Of a stretch of 64,000 bases of DNA, positions 31,693 to 40,117 are shown piece after piece. The position numbers and the translations under genes are program-made. Origin of the DNA: JBOFWL01 sp051653605 (GTDB lineage Bacteria > Spirochaetota > Brevinematia > Brevinematales > Brevinemataceae); NCBI GenBank assembly GCA_051653605.1, contig JBOFWL010000145.1, forward strand, positions 310,001 to 374,000. The letters are read 5' to 3'. Numbering within the stretch: position 1 is the first letter of the stretch; every line of letters starts with the position of its first letter. The notes beneath the pieces are model-generated. The model was not told the origin of the DNA and searched no databases. It was given only the letters and a program-made list of their open reading frames with translations.

Positions 31693-32738
31693 TAGCAAAC
31701 CTCTGGATGATCCGATGCCAGCTTATCAAGTAGTGATTTCATTGCAATAGGATTGTTTTTATCCACAATTAATAGGGCGTCGCCTGTATCAATAGCGGCA
31801 ATGTTTTCGACACCAGCAAATGTAATCAATTTTGATGTTTTCGAAAACCCTAAACAACCTTCTGAAGAAACAGCTGTGATAGATGCTTCTCCAGCAGCAA
31901 CATTACTAGTAGATTCGGTAGCTAAAGCCTCATGAACGCTTTCCCAAGTTCCAATATCACGCCATTTAGAGCACTTTAAGGGAAGGGCATAGAGATTTGA
32001 TGCCTTTTCTGCAACAAGAACATCAAAGGCAACTTTTGGGCAGGATGAATAATTTGCTTCGAACTCTTCATAACTTGATGTTTGCCAGCGTGATGCTAAT
32101 TCTGGATCGTTTTCATGCAAAGCCGCAAGAAGAGAATTAATCGAAAACGTAAAAATTCCTGCATTCCAAAATTTATTTGTTGGCTCTGAAGGGTTTTTCT
32201 CCCACGCACTAAACCATTCTTTTGCAAGCTCAAGATTGGGTTTCTCTTTAAAAGAATGCACTTTACGTTTAGGGGATAAATCATCTTCTAATTGAATATA
32301 GCCATAACCCGTTTCGGCGCGTGTTGGCTTGAGAGTGTAGCAAAAAATTGCCTCGGAGGCATCAATGCTTGTATCAAATTCAAAATCACCAATGTAATGA
32401 TCCGAAGGAAAAACTGTAACGGCTTCTGTATCTGAAATGCCTAGTTTTTGAAGATATTTCAAGCCCAATAAAATAGCTGGAGCAGTGTTTTTAGCGTCAG
32501 GTTCGGCGATAACATCTCCAAATCCCTTCCAAACCTCTTTAAATAGAGGCACTTGCTGAGCGATTGTCACCAAACTAATTGATTTTGGATCAATCCCTTG
32601 AGCAACTACTCTTTCTGCAGTTTGAATAACAAGAGGTTTATCCTCGTTGAGGGGAGAAAGTAGTTGTTTGGGCATTGTTTTTCGAGATAAAGGCCACAAT
32701 CTTGTGCCTTGTCCACCTGCTAATATGAGAATTTTCAT
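31692..32738 (-). CDS. manC: mannose-1-phosphate guanylyltransferase
   Basis: A 348-residue nucleotidyltransferase making GDP-mannose from GTP and mannose-1-phosphate. The signature LAGGQGTRLWPLSRKTMPKQ is at the N-terminus, PSDHYIG at about 115, EKP (FKEKPNLE) in the middle and FWNAGIFTF at about 190, as in the ManC/Mpg family. The C-terminal isomerase domain of bifunctional ManC is absent. The ATG overlaps the pyrG stop by four bases. GDP-mannose would feed the dolichol-phosphate-mannose-synthase-like transferase encoded at 52854-53585, or glycan synthesis elsewhere. Confidence 0.9.
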   Translation of the reverse strand: MKILILAGGQGTRLWPLSRKTMPKQLLSPLNEDKPLVIQTAERVVAQGIDPKSISLVTIAQQVPLFKEVWKGFGDVIAEPDAKNTAPAILLGLKYLQKLGISDTEAVTVFPSDHYIGDFEFDTSIDASEAIFCYTLKPTRAETGYGYIQLEDDLSPKRKVHSFKEKPNLELAKEWFSAWEKNPSEPTNKFWNAGIFTFSINSLLAALHENDPELASRWQTSSYEEFEANYSSCPKVAFDVLVAEKASNLYALPLKCSKWRDIGTWESVHEALATESTSNVAAGEASITAVSSEGCLGFSKTSKLITFAGVENIAAIDTGDALLIVDKNNPIAMKSLLDKLASDHPEVC

Positions 32739-34348
32739 CCTTTTGCCTCTCTATAGTTTTGAGCGGCGGCAACAAACCCTTTAAATAGGGGGTGAGGCCG
32801 TAAAGGCGAGGATAAAAATTCGGGGTGATATTGCACTCCAAGGTAGAACGGGTGCGAATCTATCTCGACAATTTCTACTAACTCGGAAGGCCCTGTCCCA
32901 GAGATAGTCAGCCCTCCATCGATCAATCGTTGCACAAAATCGGGATTAACTTCATATCGGTGGCGATGTCTTTCGACAATTTCTGTAGAAGCATATAAGC
33001 GTGCTGCAAGCGAATTTTCTGTAAGTTTAGCAGTGTAAGCGCCTAATCTCATGGTTCCCCCAAGGTTTTTGATCCCTTTAAGGTTGGTAAGCATATCAAC
33101 AACAGGGTTAGTCGTATCGGGAATGAACTCGGTAGAGTCGGCATCCTTAATGCCCAAAACGTTTCGCGCGTATTCCATCACCATGCATTGCAGCCCCAGA
33201 CAAATTCCAAAAGCTGGCACTTTATTTTCACGGGCATATTTTAAAGCTTTTATTTTTCCTAAAATTCCTCGAATGCCAAAGCCTCCGGGAATAAAAATTC
33301 CATCAACCTTTTTAAGTAAAGCAATGGCCTCTTCATCATTTTCTTCGATAAGCTCTGGATTAAGAGAATGAAAATTGATCTTCACCCCATTTGCAGCAGC
33401 AGCATGAGTGAATGCTTCAAATACAGATTTATAAGCATCATCAAGCTTTAAATACTTACCAACAAAGGCGATATCTAATACTCCTGTTGAGCAAAGGACA
33501 GAGTCGACGAACTTTTTCCAAGGTGAGAGATCTATTTTTTTCTTGAGATTTAATCCTAAACGAGCTTCAATCCCGTCCAGTATTTTTTCTTGATAGAGTA
33601 AAGAAGGGATTTCATATATTGTCTGCTTAACATTTGGAAGAGAAATTACAGCGTGAGTAGGCACATTACAAAAGAGAGCCAATTTCTCTTTAATATCCCT
33701 GCTTAAGGGTTCGTTAGAACGACAAATCAGCATATCAGGGTGAATACCATCACTCATCAGCGTTTTAACAGAATGTTGGGAAGGTTTTGTCTTTACTTCC
33801 CCACTAGTAACAGTGGGAACAAGGGTTAGGTGGATAAACATAACGTTATCACGGCCTTCTTCGATAAGAAATTGACGCAAAGCCTCAACAAAAGGAAGCG
33901 ATTCGACATCGCCTACAGTTCCACCTAGCTCGATAATACACACATCAGAATTATTTTGGTCGAAAAGTCGAATACGACGCTTAATTTCATCAGTAATATG
34001 AGGTATAACCTGTACGGTTTGCCCTAAGTACTCTCCTCGACGTTCTGATTCGATTACTTTTTGGTAAACTTTTCCTGTAGTAATAGCAGAATCTCTGGTT
34101 GCACGAATATTAACATAGCGTTCATAGTTACCCAAATCAAGGTCTGTTTCTGTACCGTCATCGAGAACAAAAACCTCACCATGCTCATAAGGGCGCATCG
34201 TTCCAGCATCAACATTAAGATATGGGTCTATCTTCATCATGTTAACAGAATGCCCTGCAGCTTTGATCAATACTCCAATAGAAGAGGCAGTAATCCCCTT
34301 GCCTAAAGAAGAGACAACACCACCGGTGACGAAAATATACTTTGCCAT
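32735..34348 (-). CDS. pyrG: CTP synthase
   Basis: A 537-residue CTP synthase converting UTP to CTP with glutamine as the nitrogen donor. The synthetase domain shows KYIFVTGGVVSSLGKGITAS at the N-terminus and IDPYLNVDAGTMRPYEHGEV. The glutaminase domain has the nucleophile Cys in FGICLGLQ and the His/Glu pair in QYHPEF. Full length. GAGGATG precedes the start. It is the first gene of a three-gene operon with manC and a small unknown gene. Confidence 0.97.
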   Translation of the reverse strand: MAKYIFVTGGVVSSLGKGITASSIGVLIKAAGHSVNMMKIDPYLNVDAGTMRPYEHGEVFVLDDGTETDLDLGNYERYVNIRATRDSAITTGKVYQKVIESERRGEYLGQTVQVIPHITDEIKRRIRLFDQNNSDVCIIELGGTVGDVESLPFVEALRQFLIEEGRDNVMFIHLTLVPTVTSGEVKTKPSQHSVKTLMSDGIHPDMLICRSNEPLSRDIKEKLALFCNVPTHAVISLPNVKQTIYEIPSLLYQEKILDGIEARLGLNLKKKIDLSPWKKFVDSVLCSTGVLDIAFVGKYLKLDDAYKSVFEAFTHAAAANGVKINFHSLNPELIEENDEEAIALLKKVDGIFIPGGFGIRGILGKIKALKYARENKVPAFGICLGLQCMVMEYARNVLGIKDADSTEFIPDTTNPVVDMLTNLKGIKNLGGTMRLGAYTAKLTENSLAARLYASTEIVERHRHRYEVNPDFVQRLIDGGLTISGTGPSELVEIVEIDSHPFYLGVQYHPEFLSSPLRPHPLFKGFVAAAQNYREAKG

Positions 34349-34371
34349 AACATCCTCTTCTAAGTTTTATT

Positions 34372-34400
34372 ATTTTAGCATATTTCAAAAAAAAAAACAA
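34372..34400 (-). promoter_or_regulatory. probable pyrG promoter with A-tract spacer
   Basis: On the minus strand TTGTTT (34400-34395), 17 bases, TAAAAT (34377-34372). The spacer and part of the -35 box consist of an uninterrupted run of 11 T on the minus strand (A at 34387-34397). Confidence 0.5.
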
Positions 34401-34509
34401 GAAGGAGAAAAGCCAGAAATTTTATTTGTGGAAATAAACCACGTATACTATTTGAAAATTAATACCAATGTTCCGTTGCCGCCGACACAGAACAACCTTA
34501 AAGCAAGTC

Positions 34510-34538
34510 TTGCTAAAATATGATAAATCTTGTATAAT
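34510..34538 (+). promoter_or_regulatory. sigma70-type promoter of lepA
   Basis: TTGCTA (34510-34515), 17-base spacer, TATAAT (34533-34538), with the start codon 32 bases further on. Confidence 0.7.
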
Positions 34539-34570
34539 GTGATGAATTTTATCAAAACTATAGGATGACC

Positions 34571-36376
34571 ATGTCTTACAAAAGCACTCTGCGTAATTTT
34601 TGTATTATCGCGCATATCGACCACGGCAAAAGTACTCTTGCCGACCGTATTCTCGAGCTTACAGGGTTGATGGACCCAAGCAAATCTGGCTCTCAAGTCC
34701 TCGATTCGATGGAAGTTGAAAAAGAACACGGTATCACCGTAAAAGCTCAAACCGTTTCTGCTCCTTATAAGGCTAAAGACGGAAAGCAATATCAGCTAAA
34801 TCTAATCGACACCCCTGGGCACGTCGATTTTTCTTATGAGGTTAGTCGAAGCCTTGCCGCCTGCGAAGGAGCACTACTTCTTGTTGATTCAACGCAAGGT
34901 ATTCAAGCACAAACACTTAGCACGTTCTACCAAGCTGTCGGAAACGACCTTGAAATCATTCCTGTGCTTAATAAGATTGATCTTCCAAATTCTCGGGTCG
35001 AAGAAATCCTTGAACAAATCGAAAATGAACTCGGCTTAGCTCGCGAAGATGCCGTCTGTGTGAGCGCCAAAACTGGGATGGGTATGGATCAACTTTTTGA
35101 ATCTATCGTTGAAAAAATCCCTCACCCCAAGGGCGATGCTGCCGAAAAATTGCAGGCACTTGTCTACGATGCCTACTACGATGCCTATCGTGGAGTGGTG
35201 GTTAAAATCCGTATTATGCAAGGTACTCTTAAATCTGGCAGTGAAATTTTTTTCATGCACTCTCAAAAAACGTACACCGCAGACGAAGTTGGCTTGATGC
35301 AAATAGCCTTCAACAAAAAACCCGAACTCAAAGCGGGGGATGTTGGATATATTATGGCTCAAATCAAAAGCCTAGAGGATATTACCATTGGTGATACGAT
35401 CACTCTAGCAAATAATCCTTGTTCAACCCCTCTAGAAGGATATCAAAAACCTCAAGCTTACGTCTTTGCAGGGATTTTTCCTGGTGATGGAGAAGATTTT
35501 GCCGATCTAGACGATGCACTTCAGCGTCTTAAGCTTACAGATGCCTCTCTTCAATTTGAAAAATGGAATTCTGGAGCACTGGGCATGGGCTTTAAGTGCG
35601 GATTTTTAGGCTTATTGCACCTTGAAATTATCCGAGAACGCCTCGAAAAAGAACACAACCTTTCTGTTATCTCAACAGTGCCTTCTGTAGAATATAAAGT
35701 TGTCCTCAACACAGGTAAAGAGTTTTTCATCGAAAACGCAACCGAATTCCCAGACCCAGGGCAGGTTAAATATGTCGAGGAGCCTTTCGTTAAAGCTAGC
35801 ATCATCACCCCTAATGAATACATGGGGGCCATTATGACGCTGATGCAGGAAAGAAGAGGCATCCAGACCAATATGATTTATATTGATACTAAAAGGGTAC
35901 AAATCGATTGTGAATTGCCTCTTGCCGAAATTATTTACGATTTCTTTGATAAACTGAAAAGCTATTCTCGTGGCTATGCTTCCTTCGACTACTCCTTCCT
36001 CGAATTTCGACAAAGTAAAGTTGTTAGGATGGATATTTTAGTTAGTGGGAAACCCGTTGATGCGCTTGCACAAATGGTTTTTGCTGAGGATGTACGCAGA
36101 AGAGGGCTTGTTATTGTTAAAAAATTGCGAGAGTTAATTCCCAAACATATGTTCCAAATTGCGCTACAAGCAGCAATTGGCTCGACAGTTGTTGCCCGTG
36201 AAACCATCTCTGCCATGAGAAAAGATGTTACGGCAAAGTGTTATGGTGGTGATATATCGCGTAAGCGTAAGCTTCTCGATAAGCAAAAAGAGGGAAAGAA
36301 AAAAATGAAGATGATCGGTTCGGTTAATATTCCTCAAGAAGCCTTTATCGAAGTTCTCAAGAGAGATGAGGATTAA
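34571..36376 (+). CDS. lepA: elongation factor 4 (LepA)
   Basis: About 601 residues. I prefer ATG 34571 (MSYKSTLRNF) since TAGGA ends 5 bases before; ATG 34565 is in frame but is part of that site. It is a ribosomal GTPase that affects initiation or elongation under stress. The G motifs are AHIDHGKST (G1), GITVKAQT (G2), DTPGHVDF (G3), NKIDLP (G4) and SAKTG (G5). EF-G-like domains II, III and V follow, and then the LepA-specific C-terminal domain with RKRKLLDKQKEGKKKMK. It has its own sigma70 promoter and precedes a small membrane protein gene. Confidence 0.97.
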   Translation: MSYKSTLRNFCIIAHIDHGKSTLADRILELTGLMDPSKSGSQVLDSMEVEKEHGITVKAQTVSAPYKAKDGKQYQLNLIDTPGHVDFSYEVSRSLAACEGALLLVDSTQGIQAQTLSTFYQAVGNDLEIIPVLNKIDLPNSRVEEILEQIENELGLAREDAVCVSAKTGMGMDQLFESIVEKIPHPKGDAAEKLQALVYDAYYDAYRGVVVKIRIMQGTLKSGSEIFFMHSQKTYTADEVGLMQIAFNKKPELKAGDVGYIMAQIKSLEDITIGDTITLANNPCSTPLEGYQKPQAYVFAGIFPGDGEDFADLDDALQRLKLTDASLQFEKWNSGALGMGFKCGFLGLLHLEIIRERLEKEHNLSVISTVPSVEYKVVLNTGKEFFIENATEFPDPGQVKYVEEPFVKASIITPNEYMGAIMTLMQERRGIQTNMIYIDTKRVQIDCELPLAEIIYDFFDKLKSYSRGYASFDYSFLEFRQSKVVRMDILVSGKPVDALAQMVFAEDVRRRGLVIVKKLRELIPKHMFQIALQAAIGSTVVARETISAMRKDVTAKCYGGDISRKRKLLDKQKEGKKKMKMIGSVNIPQEAFIEVLKRDED

Positions 36377-36379
36377 AAG

Positions 36380-36577
36380 ATGTGGAAGAGTGCTCTTACT
36401 GTCATTGGGACAATCGCAATCGGTGTGGCCGTGCGTTTTATCTATGATTTTTGGGTGAAGCCTTTTTTCTCTAAGAAAAATTCAGTGAAAACATCACTCC
36501 CCAGTAAAGAAGAACTCAAAAGCCTCAAAAAATCTGCCAAGGCTCTTAAAAAACAGAAAAAAAATACGCCCTCATAA
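36380..36577 (+). CDS. 65-residue single-pass membrane protein
   Basis: A short protein with one transmembrane helix (ALTVIGTIAIGVAVRFIYDF, about residues 4-24) followed by a strongly basic, lysine-rich tail (KKSAKALKKQKK). GATGAGG lies before the ATG. It starts 3 bases after the lepA stop, so it is transcribed with lepA. No family is recognised. Its stop codon is inside the terminator hairpin. It could be an inner-membrane anchor that binds nucleic acid or ribosomes, but that is a guess from charge only. Confidence 0.65.
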   Translation: MWKSALTVIGTIAIGVAVRFIYDFWVKPFFSKKNSVKTSLPSKEELKSLKKSAKALKKQKKNTPS

Positions 36578-36593
36578 CGAGGGCGTATTTTCT
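36561..36593. terminator. bidirectional intrinsic terminator
   Basis: A TACGCCCTC/GAGGGCGTA hairpin is flanked by AAAA and TTTT. It covers the last codons of the 65-residue protein gene and faces the carbonic anhydrase gene. Confidence 0.85.
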
Positions 36594-36608
36594 ATAAGTA
36601 GTTATATT

Positions 36609-37289
36609 CTACAAATGAGGGTGATAGACTGGCTTTCTACCTTTGAGGTCTTGAACTTCTCGGTAGTTGTTAGAATACCAAGTGTTATGACGCTCAAGTT
36701 GCTCTGCAGAAATAGTAACAGGGTTAGCCATTACATACCAAGAAACATTCTCACTATAAGGAGGTGTTGTCAAGGAACCTGGGTAAGCAAAGTAAGACTT
36801 ATTAGCAGGGAATAAAGATGCAAAAGAAATGTTTTCTGCAGAAATATCTTCTTTGTTTTCACTTTCGTAAATACTTAGAACTCTTTCAAAAACAGGATTT
36901 GCTTCTCCAACATTATAAACAACGCCAATAACAAGAAGATCGTTCTCATCAGCTACGTTTTGGTGAACCAAATGCCCTTCTAAAGCATAGCGTTCTCCAT
37001 TAATTGTATGTTCAGAGCCAGAATGGAAATGCATTTGAAGCATTTTATATTCTTTTCCTTCAAACTCAGATGTACCGGTTGCGTAAAACTTGAAATCATA
37101 AGTTTCGCGAGCAACTTTAGTAATTATACCAAAGTCAGATACTAAACTTGCAGGTGTTCCTTCTTCAATATCAGCGGTAACGATATCGATAGGTGACTGT
37201 CTTAAACCAGTTATGGACGAGCTTTCTGTCTTCGCACAAGCTACTGTCAAAAGAACAATAGCAACCATCAATCCATAAAACTTTTTCAT
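36609..37289 (-). CDS. alpha-class carbonic anhydrase lipoprotein
   Basis: A 226-residue periplasmic carbonic anhydrase, interconverting CO2 and bicarbonate. The start is ATG 37289 after AGGAGG. The lipobox LTVAC puts the lipidated cysteine at residue 18, so the enzyme is membrane-anchored. Zinc ligands are His87 and His89 in MHFHSGSEH and His106 in EGHLVHQN; the gatekeeper Thr lies in GSLTTPPYSENVSW. The QSPIDI element is at residues 31-36, unusually close to the anchor: the normal N-terminal helix and YGP...W region are missing. It is downstream of pnp on the same strand, with an 83-base gap. Alpha-class enzymes are uncommon in spirochaetes as far as I know. Confidence 0.93.
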   Translation of the reverse strand: MKKFYGLMVAIVLLTVACAKTESSSITGLRQSPIDIVTADIEEGTPASLVSDFGIITKVARETYDFKFYATGTSEFEGKEYKMLQMHFHSGSEHTINGERYALEGHLVHQNVADENDLLVIGVVYNVGEANPVFERVLSIYESENKEDISAENISFASLFPANKSYFAYPGSLTTPPYSENVSWYVMANPVTISAEQLERHNTWYSNNYREVQDLKGRKPVYHPHL

Positions 37290-37372
37290 ACATCCTCCTA
37301 TTTCTATAACCAACATTTGTTGGCGTGCATGAGTTAGATTTTAATTTATATTCCTAATGAAGAATATCTTAT

Positions 37373-39712
37373 TTAGAATCCCTGGTCGGGGTTATGCCCC
37401 CCGTCCTGTCTTTTTTCATCGTGAGATTGGTCGTTGCCTTCTTCACGACGAGGACGGTCTTCTCGAGGCTTGTCACCATATTCACGACGAGGTCTATCAT
37501 CGCGTTGTCGGTCGCCATACTCTCTTCGGGGACGATCTTCTCTAGATCTATCGCCGTATTCACGACGAGGTCTATCATCTCTAGATCTATCACCATACTC
37601 ACGACGAGGACGAGCAGGTCTATCATCAACATCTTTATTGATTTGGTAAACATTAAAACGTTTACGCTCATCTAGATTCTTAAAGAAAACGGTAATTTGA
37701 TCGCCAACCTTAACAGTTGATAAATCACTAGAAGCTCTACTTTTATGGAGAAGTGCTTGCTGCCCAGGTAGAACCTCGACAAAAACACCAAAAGCTTCAA
37801 CACGAGTAACTGGCCCAGTGATTTCTTCGTCTTCACGGAAACCAGTGGTCAATTTTCGGATCATTTCAGCCGTAGCTTCGATCATGGTTTGGTCTTTTCC
37901 AGCAATTACAACATCACCATTGTCTTCAATGTTGATATCTGTGCCGTATTCAGACATAATCTTTTTAATAGTGCGTCCACCAGAACCAATTACTGTTCCA
38001 ATCATATCTGGTTCGATACTGATTTTATGCAGTTTTGGTGCACTGGTAGCTACTTCGTCACGGGGAGTGTCAATGGAACTTGACATCTTGTTGAGGATAA
38101 ACATACGTCCGTCTTTTGCTTGGGCAAGAGCTTTTTTCATAATTTCTTCGGGGAGCCCTGTGGTTTTAAGATCCATTTGGATAGCGGTAATCCCGTTGGC
38201 AGTTCCCGCTACTTTAAAGTCCATGTCGCCATGATGGTCTTCCAAGCCTTGTATATCTGAGAGGATTGTGTAATCTTTGGTGTTTTTATCCCAGACTAGA
38301 CCCATTGCAATCCCAGCAACAGGAGCCTTTAAAGGCACACCGGCAACCATCATCGAGAGCGAACCAGAGCATACTGATGCCATCGAAGACGAGCCGTTTG
38401 ATTCGGTAATTTCCGAAACCAGACGAATAGTATAGGGGAATTTTTCATAATCAGGAAGAACAGGGATCAATGCACGTTCTGCAAGATGTCCGTGTCCAAT
38501 CTCACGCCGAGAAAGACCGCCAAGACGTTTCACCTCACCCACACTAAAGGGAGGGAAGTTGTAGTGAAGCATAAAGCGTTTTGTAAAGACATCACTGCTT
38601 TCAACAGAGTCTACTAGCATTTCGTCTTTAGGCATACCTAAGGTAACCACACCTAAGCTTTGTGTTTGTCCACGTGTGAAAAGTACAGAACCATGAAGAC
38701 CACCAAAAACATCTAATTCAATGGTAATAGGGCGAATTTCTGTCAATTGTCGACCATCTGTGCGGACTTTTTCAACCACAATTTGGTGACGAATGATTTC
38801 TACTTCCACATCTTCTAGTAAGTGTGCCATTTCTTTATAGGCTTCATGTTCTTTATCGACGCCAAACTTTTCAAAGATAGCTGCGCAAGCTTCTTTGATA
38901 TTTTTAGAACGGCGATGCTTATCGTTATCGTTGGATACTGCTTTAATAGCTTGGTAAGCGCTATCGTAAATTTCTTTCCGTTGCTCATCACTAAAGAAAG
39001 AGGGCTTTTCTTCTACAAGCATTTTTTCAGGCTTGATTAAGGCAACCAATTCTTCAATCATGGCAATTTCTTCGAGGATAGCTTCTTGGGCTATACGAAG
39101 TGCTTCGAGAACAACCTCTTCTGCAACCTCATTTCCACCACCTTCAACCATACAAATACCTTCTTTGGTACCGCCCACAAGCAAATCTAGCTTTGAGTTT
39201 TCCAAATCAACAAGTGTAGGATTGATTTTATATCCAAATTCTGGGCTCCATGCCACTTTAACACCACCAGCATATTCGGTGATTGGAATATTGGAGATGG
39301 CTAAAGCCGCCGCAGCTCCAACAATACCCATACCTTCTGTAGTGTATATCATATCCGAAGAGATAAGTGTAGCTATAACTTGAACTTCGTTTTTGAATCC
39401 AGGAGCAAAAAGAGGACGAATAGGTCTATCGATTTGACGAGCCATAAGAGTTGCATTATCAGATGGTTTGGCTTCTCGACGGAAAAATCCACCAGGAATA
39501 CGCCCCACAGCATAAAATTTTTCTTGAAAATGCACAGTCAGAGGGAAAAAATCTCCATCAGTAGGGTCTGGTGCAGCACAAGCTGTGACCAACATGGCAT
39601 TACCGCCGTAGTAGATAACAACACTCCCTGCTGCTTGACGGGCAATACGACCCGTTTCAAGGATAATCTCTTGTTCGCCGATCTTTCGGCGTACTTGTTT
39701 GACATCGAACAT
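37373..39712 (-). CDS. pnp: polyribonucleotide nucleotidyltransferase (PNPase)
   Basis: About 779 residues; a phosphate-dependent 3'-5' exoribonuclease. The start is ATG 39712, seven bases after AGGA, rather than the in-frame TTG at 39718. It has two RNase PH domains (GRIARQAAGSVVIYYGG, AVGRIPGGFFRREAKPSD; second core with TRGQTQSLGVVTLG and SDIQGLEDHHGDMDFKVAGT). A KH domain (MIGTVIGSGGRTIKKIMSE) and an S1 domain (EVLPGQQALLHKS) follow. After the S1 domain there is an unusual 80-residue tail with 13-residue repeats rich in Arg, Asp and Tyr. It is downstream of rpsO, a classical arrangement. Confidence 0.97.
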   Translation of the reverse strand: MFDVKQVRRKIGEQEIILETGRIARQAAGSVVIYYGGNAMLVTACAAPDPTDGDFFPLTVHFQEKFYAVGRIPGGFFRREAKPSDNATLMARQIDRPIRPLFAPGFKNEVQVIATLISSDMIYTTEGMGIVGAAAALAISNIPITEYAGGVKVAWSPEFGYKINPTLVDLENSKLDLLVGGTKEGICMVEGGGNEVAEEVVLEALRIAQEAILEEIAMIEELVALIKPEKMLVEEKPSFFSDEQRKEIYDSAYQAIKAVSNDNDKHRRSKNIKEACAAIFEKFGVDKEHEAYKEMAHLLEDVEVEIIRHQIVVEKVRTDGRQLTEIRPITIELDVFGGLHGSVLFTRGQTQSLGVVTLGMPKDEMLVDSVESSDVFTKRFMLHYNFPPFSVGEVKRLGGLSRREIGHGHLAERALIPVLPDYEKFPYTIRLVSEITESNGSSSMASVCSGSLSMMVAGVPLKAPVAGIAMGLVWDKNTKDYTILSDIQGLEDHHGDMDFKVAGTANGITAIQMDLKTTGLPEEIMKKALAQAKDGRMFILNKMSSSIDTPRDEVATSAPKLHKISIEPDMIGTVIGSGGRTIKKIMSEYGTDINIEDNGDVVIAGKDQTMIEATAEMIRKLTTGFREDEEITGPVTRVEAFGVFVEVLPGQQALLHKSRASSDLSTVKVGDQITVFFKNLDERKRFNVYQINKDVDDRPARPRREYGDRSRDDRPRREYGDRSREDRPRREYGDRQRDDRPRREYGDKPREDRPRREEGNDQSHDEKRQDGGHNPDQGF
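37430..37612 (-). repeat. 39-bp repeats coding for the PNPase tail
   Basis: Four complete copies and one partial copy of a 39-bp unit, each coding RPRREYGDRxRxD or a close variant, form PNPase residues about 701-760. The copies diverge mainly at the RSRD/RSRE/RQRD/KPRE positions. Confidence 0.9.
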
Positions 39713-39758
39713 GGTCAAATCCTAATTCTATATTTTCACTAACGAATAAATAATTTAA

Positions 39759-39787
39759 AAACAACCCAAAGACAAGGCTTTGGGTTG
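39759..39787 (-). terminator. hairpin terminator between rpsO and pnp
   Basis: A perfect 10-bp stem (CAACCCAAAG/CTTTGGGTTG, 6-base loop) is followed on the minus strand by TTTTT. It would terminate rpsO mRNA partly and control pnp read-through, as the rpsO-pnp hairpins of other bacteria do. Confidence 0.75.
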
Positions 39788-39801
39788 GCATAAGACCTAT
39801 T

Positions 39802-40074
39802 TTAGAAAGAAGCACGAATCCCAAGGCTTTGTACAACCTTGTGAAATCGATTAACATCTACCTTGTGTAGGTAGCGCATAAGACTTTTACGTTGTCCAAC
39901 AAGCTGAAGAAGCCCTCTTTTTGACTTATGATCTTTTTTAAAAGCTTGTAAGTGCTTTGAAATAGCCATAATTCTAGCTGTTGTAAGGGCAATCTGAACT
40001 TCTGGTGAAGCTGTGTCTTTATCGTGCAATTGATACTTAAGCACAATCTCTTTTTTTTGCTCGGCTGAGAGCAT
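39802..40074 (-). CDS. rpsO: 30S ribosomal protein S15
   Basis: 90 residues, the normal S15 length, starting at ATG 40074 after GGAGG; a longer upstream reading (to 40203) lies inside ribF and is rejected. Typical segments are TASPEVQIALTTARI, HLQAFKKDHKSKRGLLQLVG and RKSLMRYLHKVD. It binds 16S rRNA early in small-subunit assembly. It lies between ribF and pnp, which is a common bacterial order. Confidence 0.96.
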   Translation of the reverse strand: MLSAEQKKEIVLKYQLHDKDTASPEVQIALTTARIMAISKHLQAFKKDHKSKRGLLQLVGQRKSLMRYLHKVDVNRFHKVVQSLGIRASF

Positions 40075-40117
40075 AGGAACCTCCGCATTATTTGCCTCCA
40101 TCACGTGATGGATGGGC

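Noticed and set aside
34460..34500. GTTCCGTTGCC...GAAC imperfect hairpin between pyrG and lepA
   Set aside because: Short imperfect pairing with no T-run and no resemblance to a known RNA; treated as chance.
34448..34789. 113-codon minus-strand frame covering the lepA promoter and 5' end
   Set aside because: It runs antisense through the G1-G3 region of LepA, and its C-terminus lies in the promoter; no start signal is seen.
37394..37675. Open frames on both strands in the PNPase repeat tail
   Set aside because: They arise from the 39-bp Arg-rich repeat, which leaves several frames open; pnp is the real frame as it extends from the KH-S1 domains.
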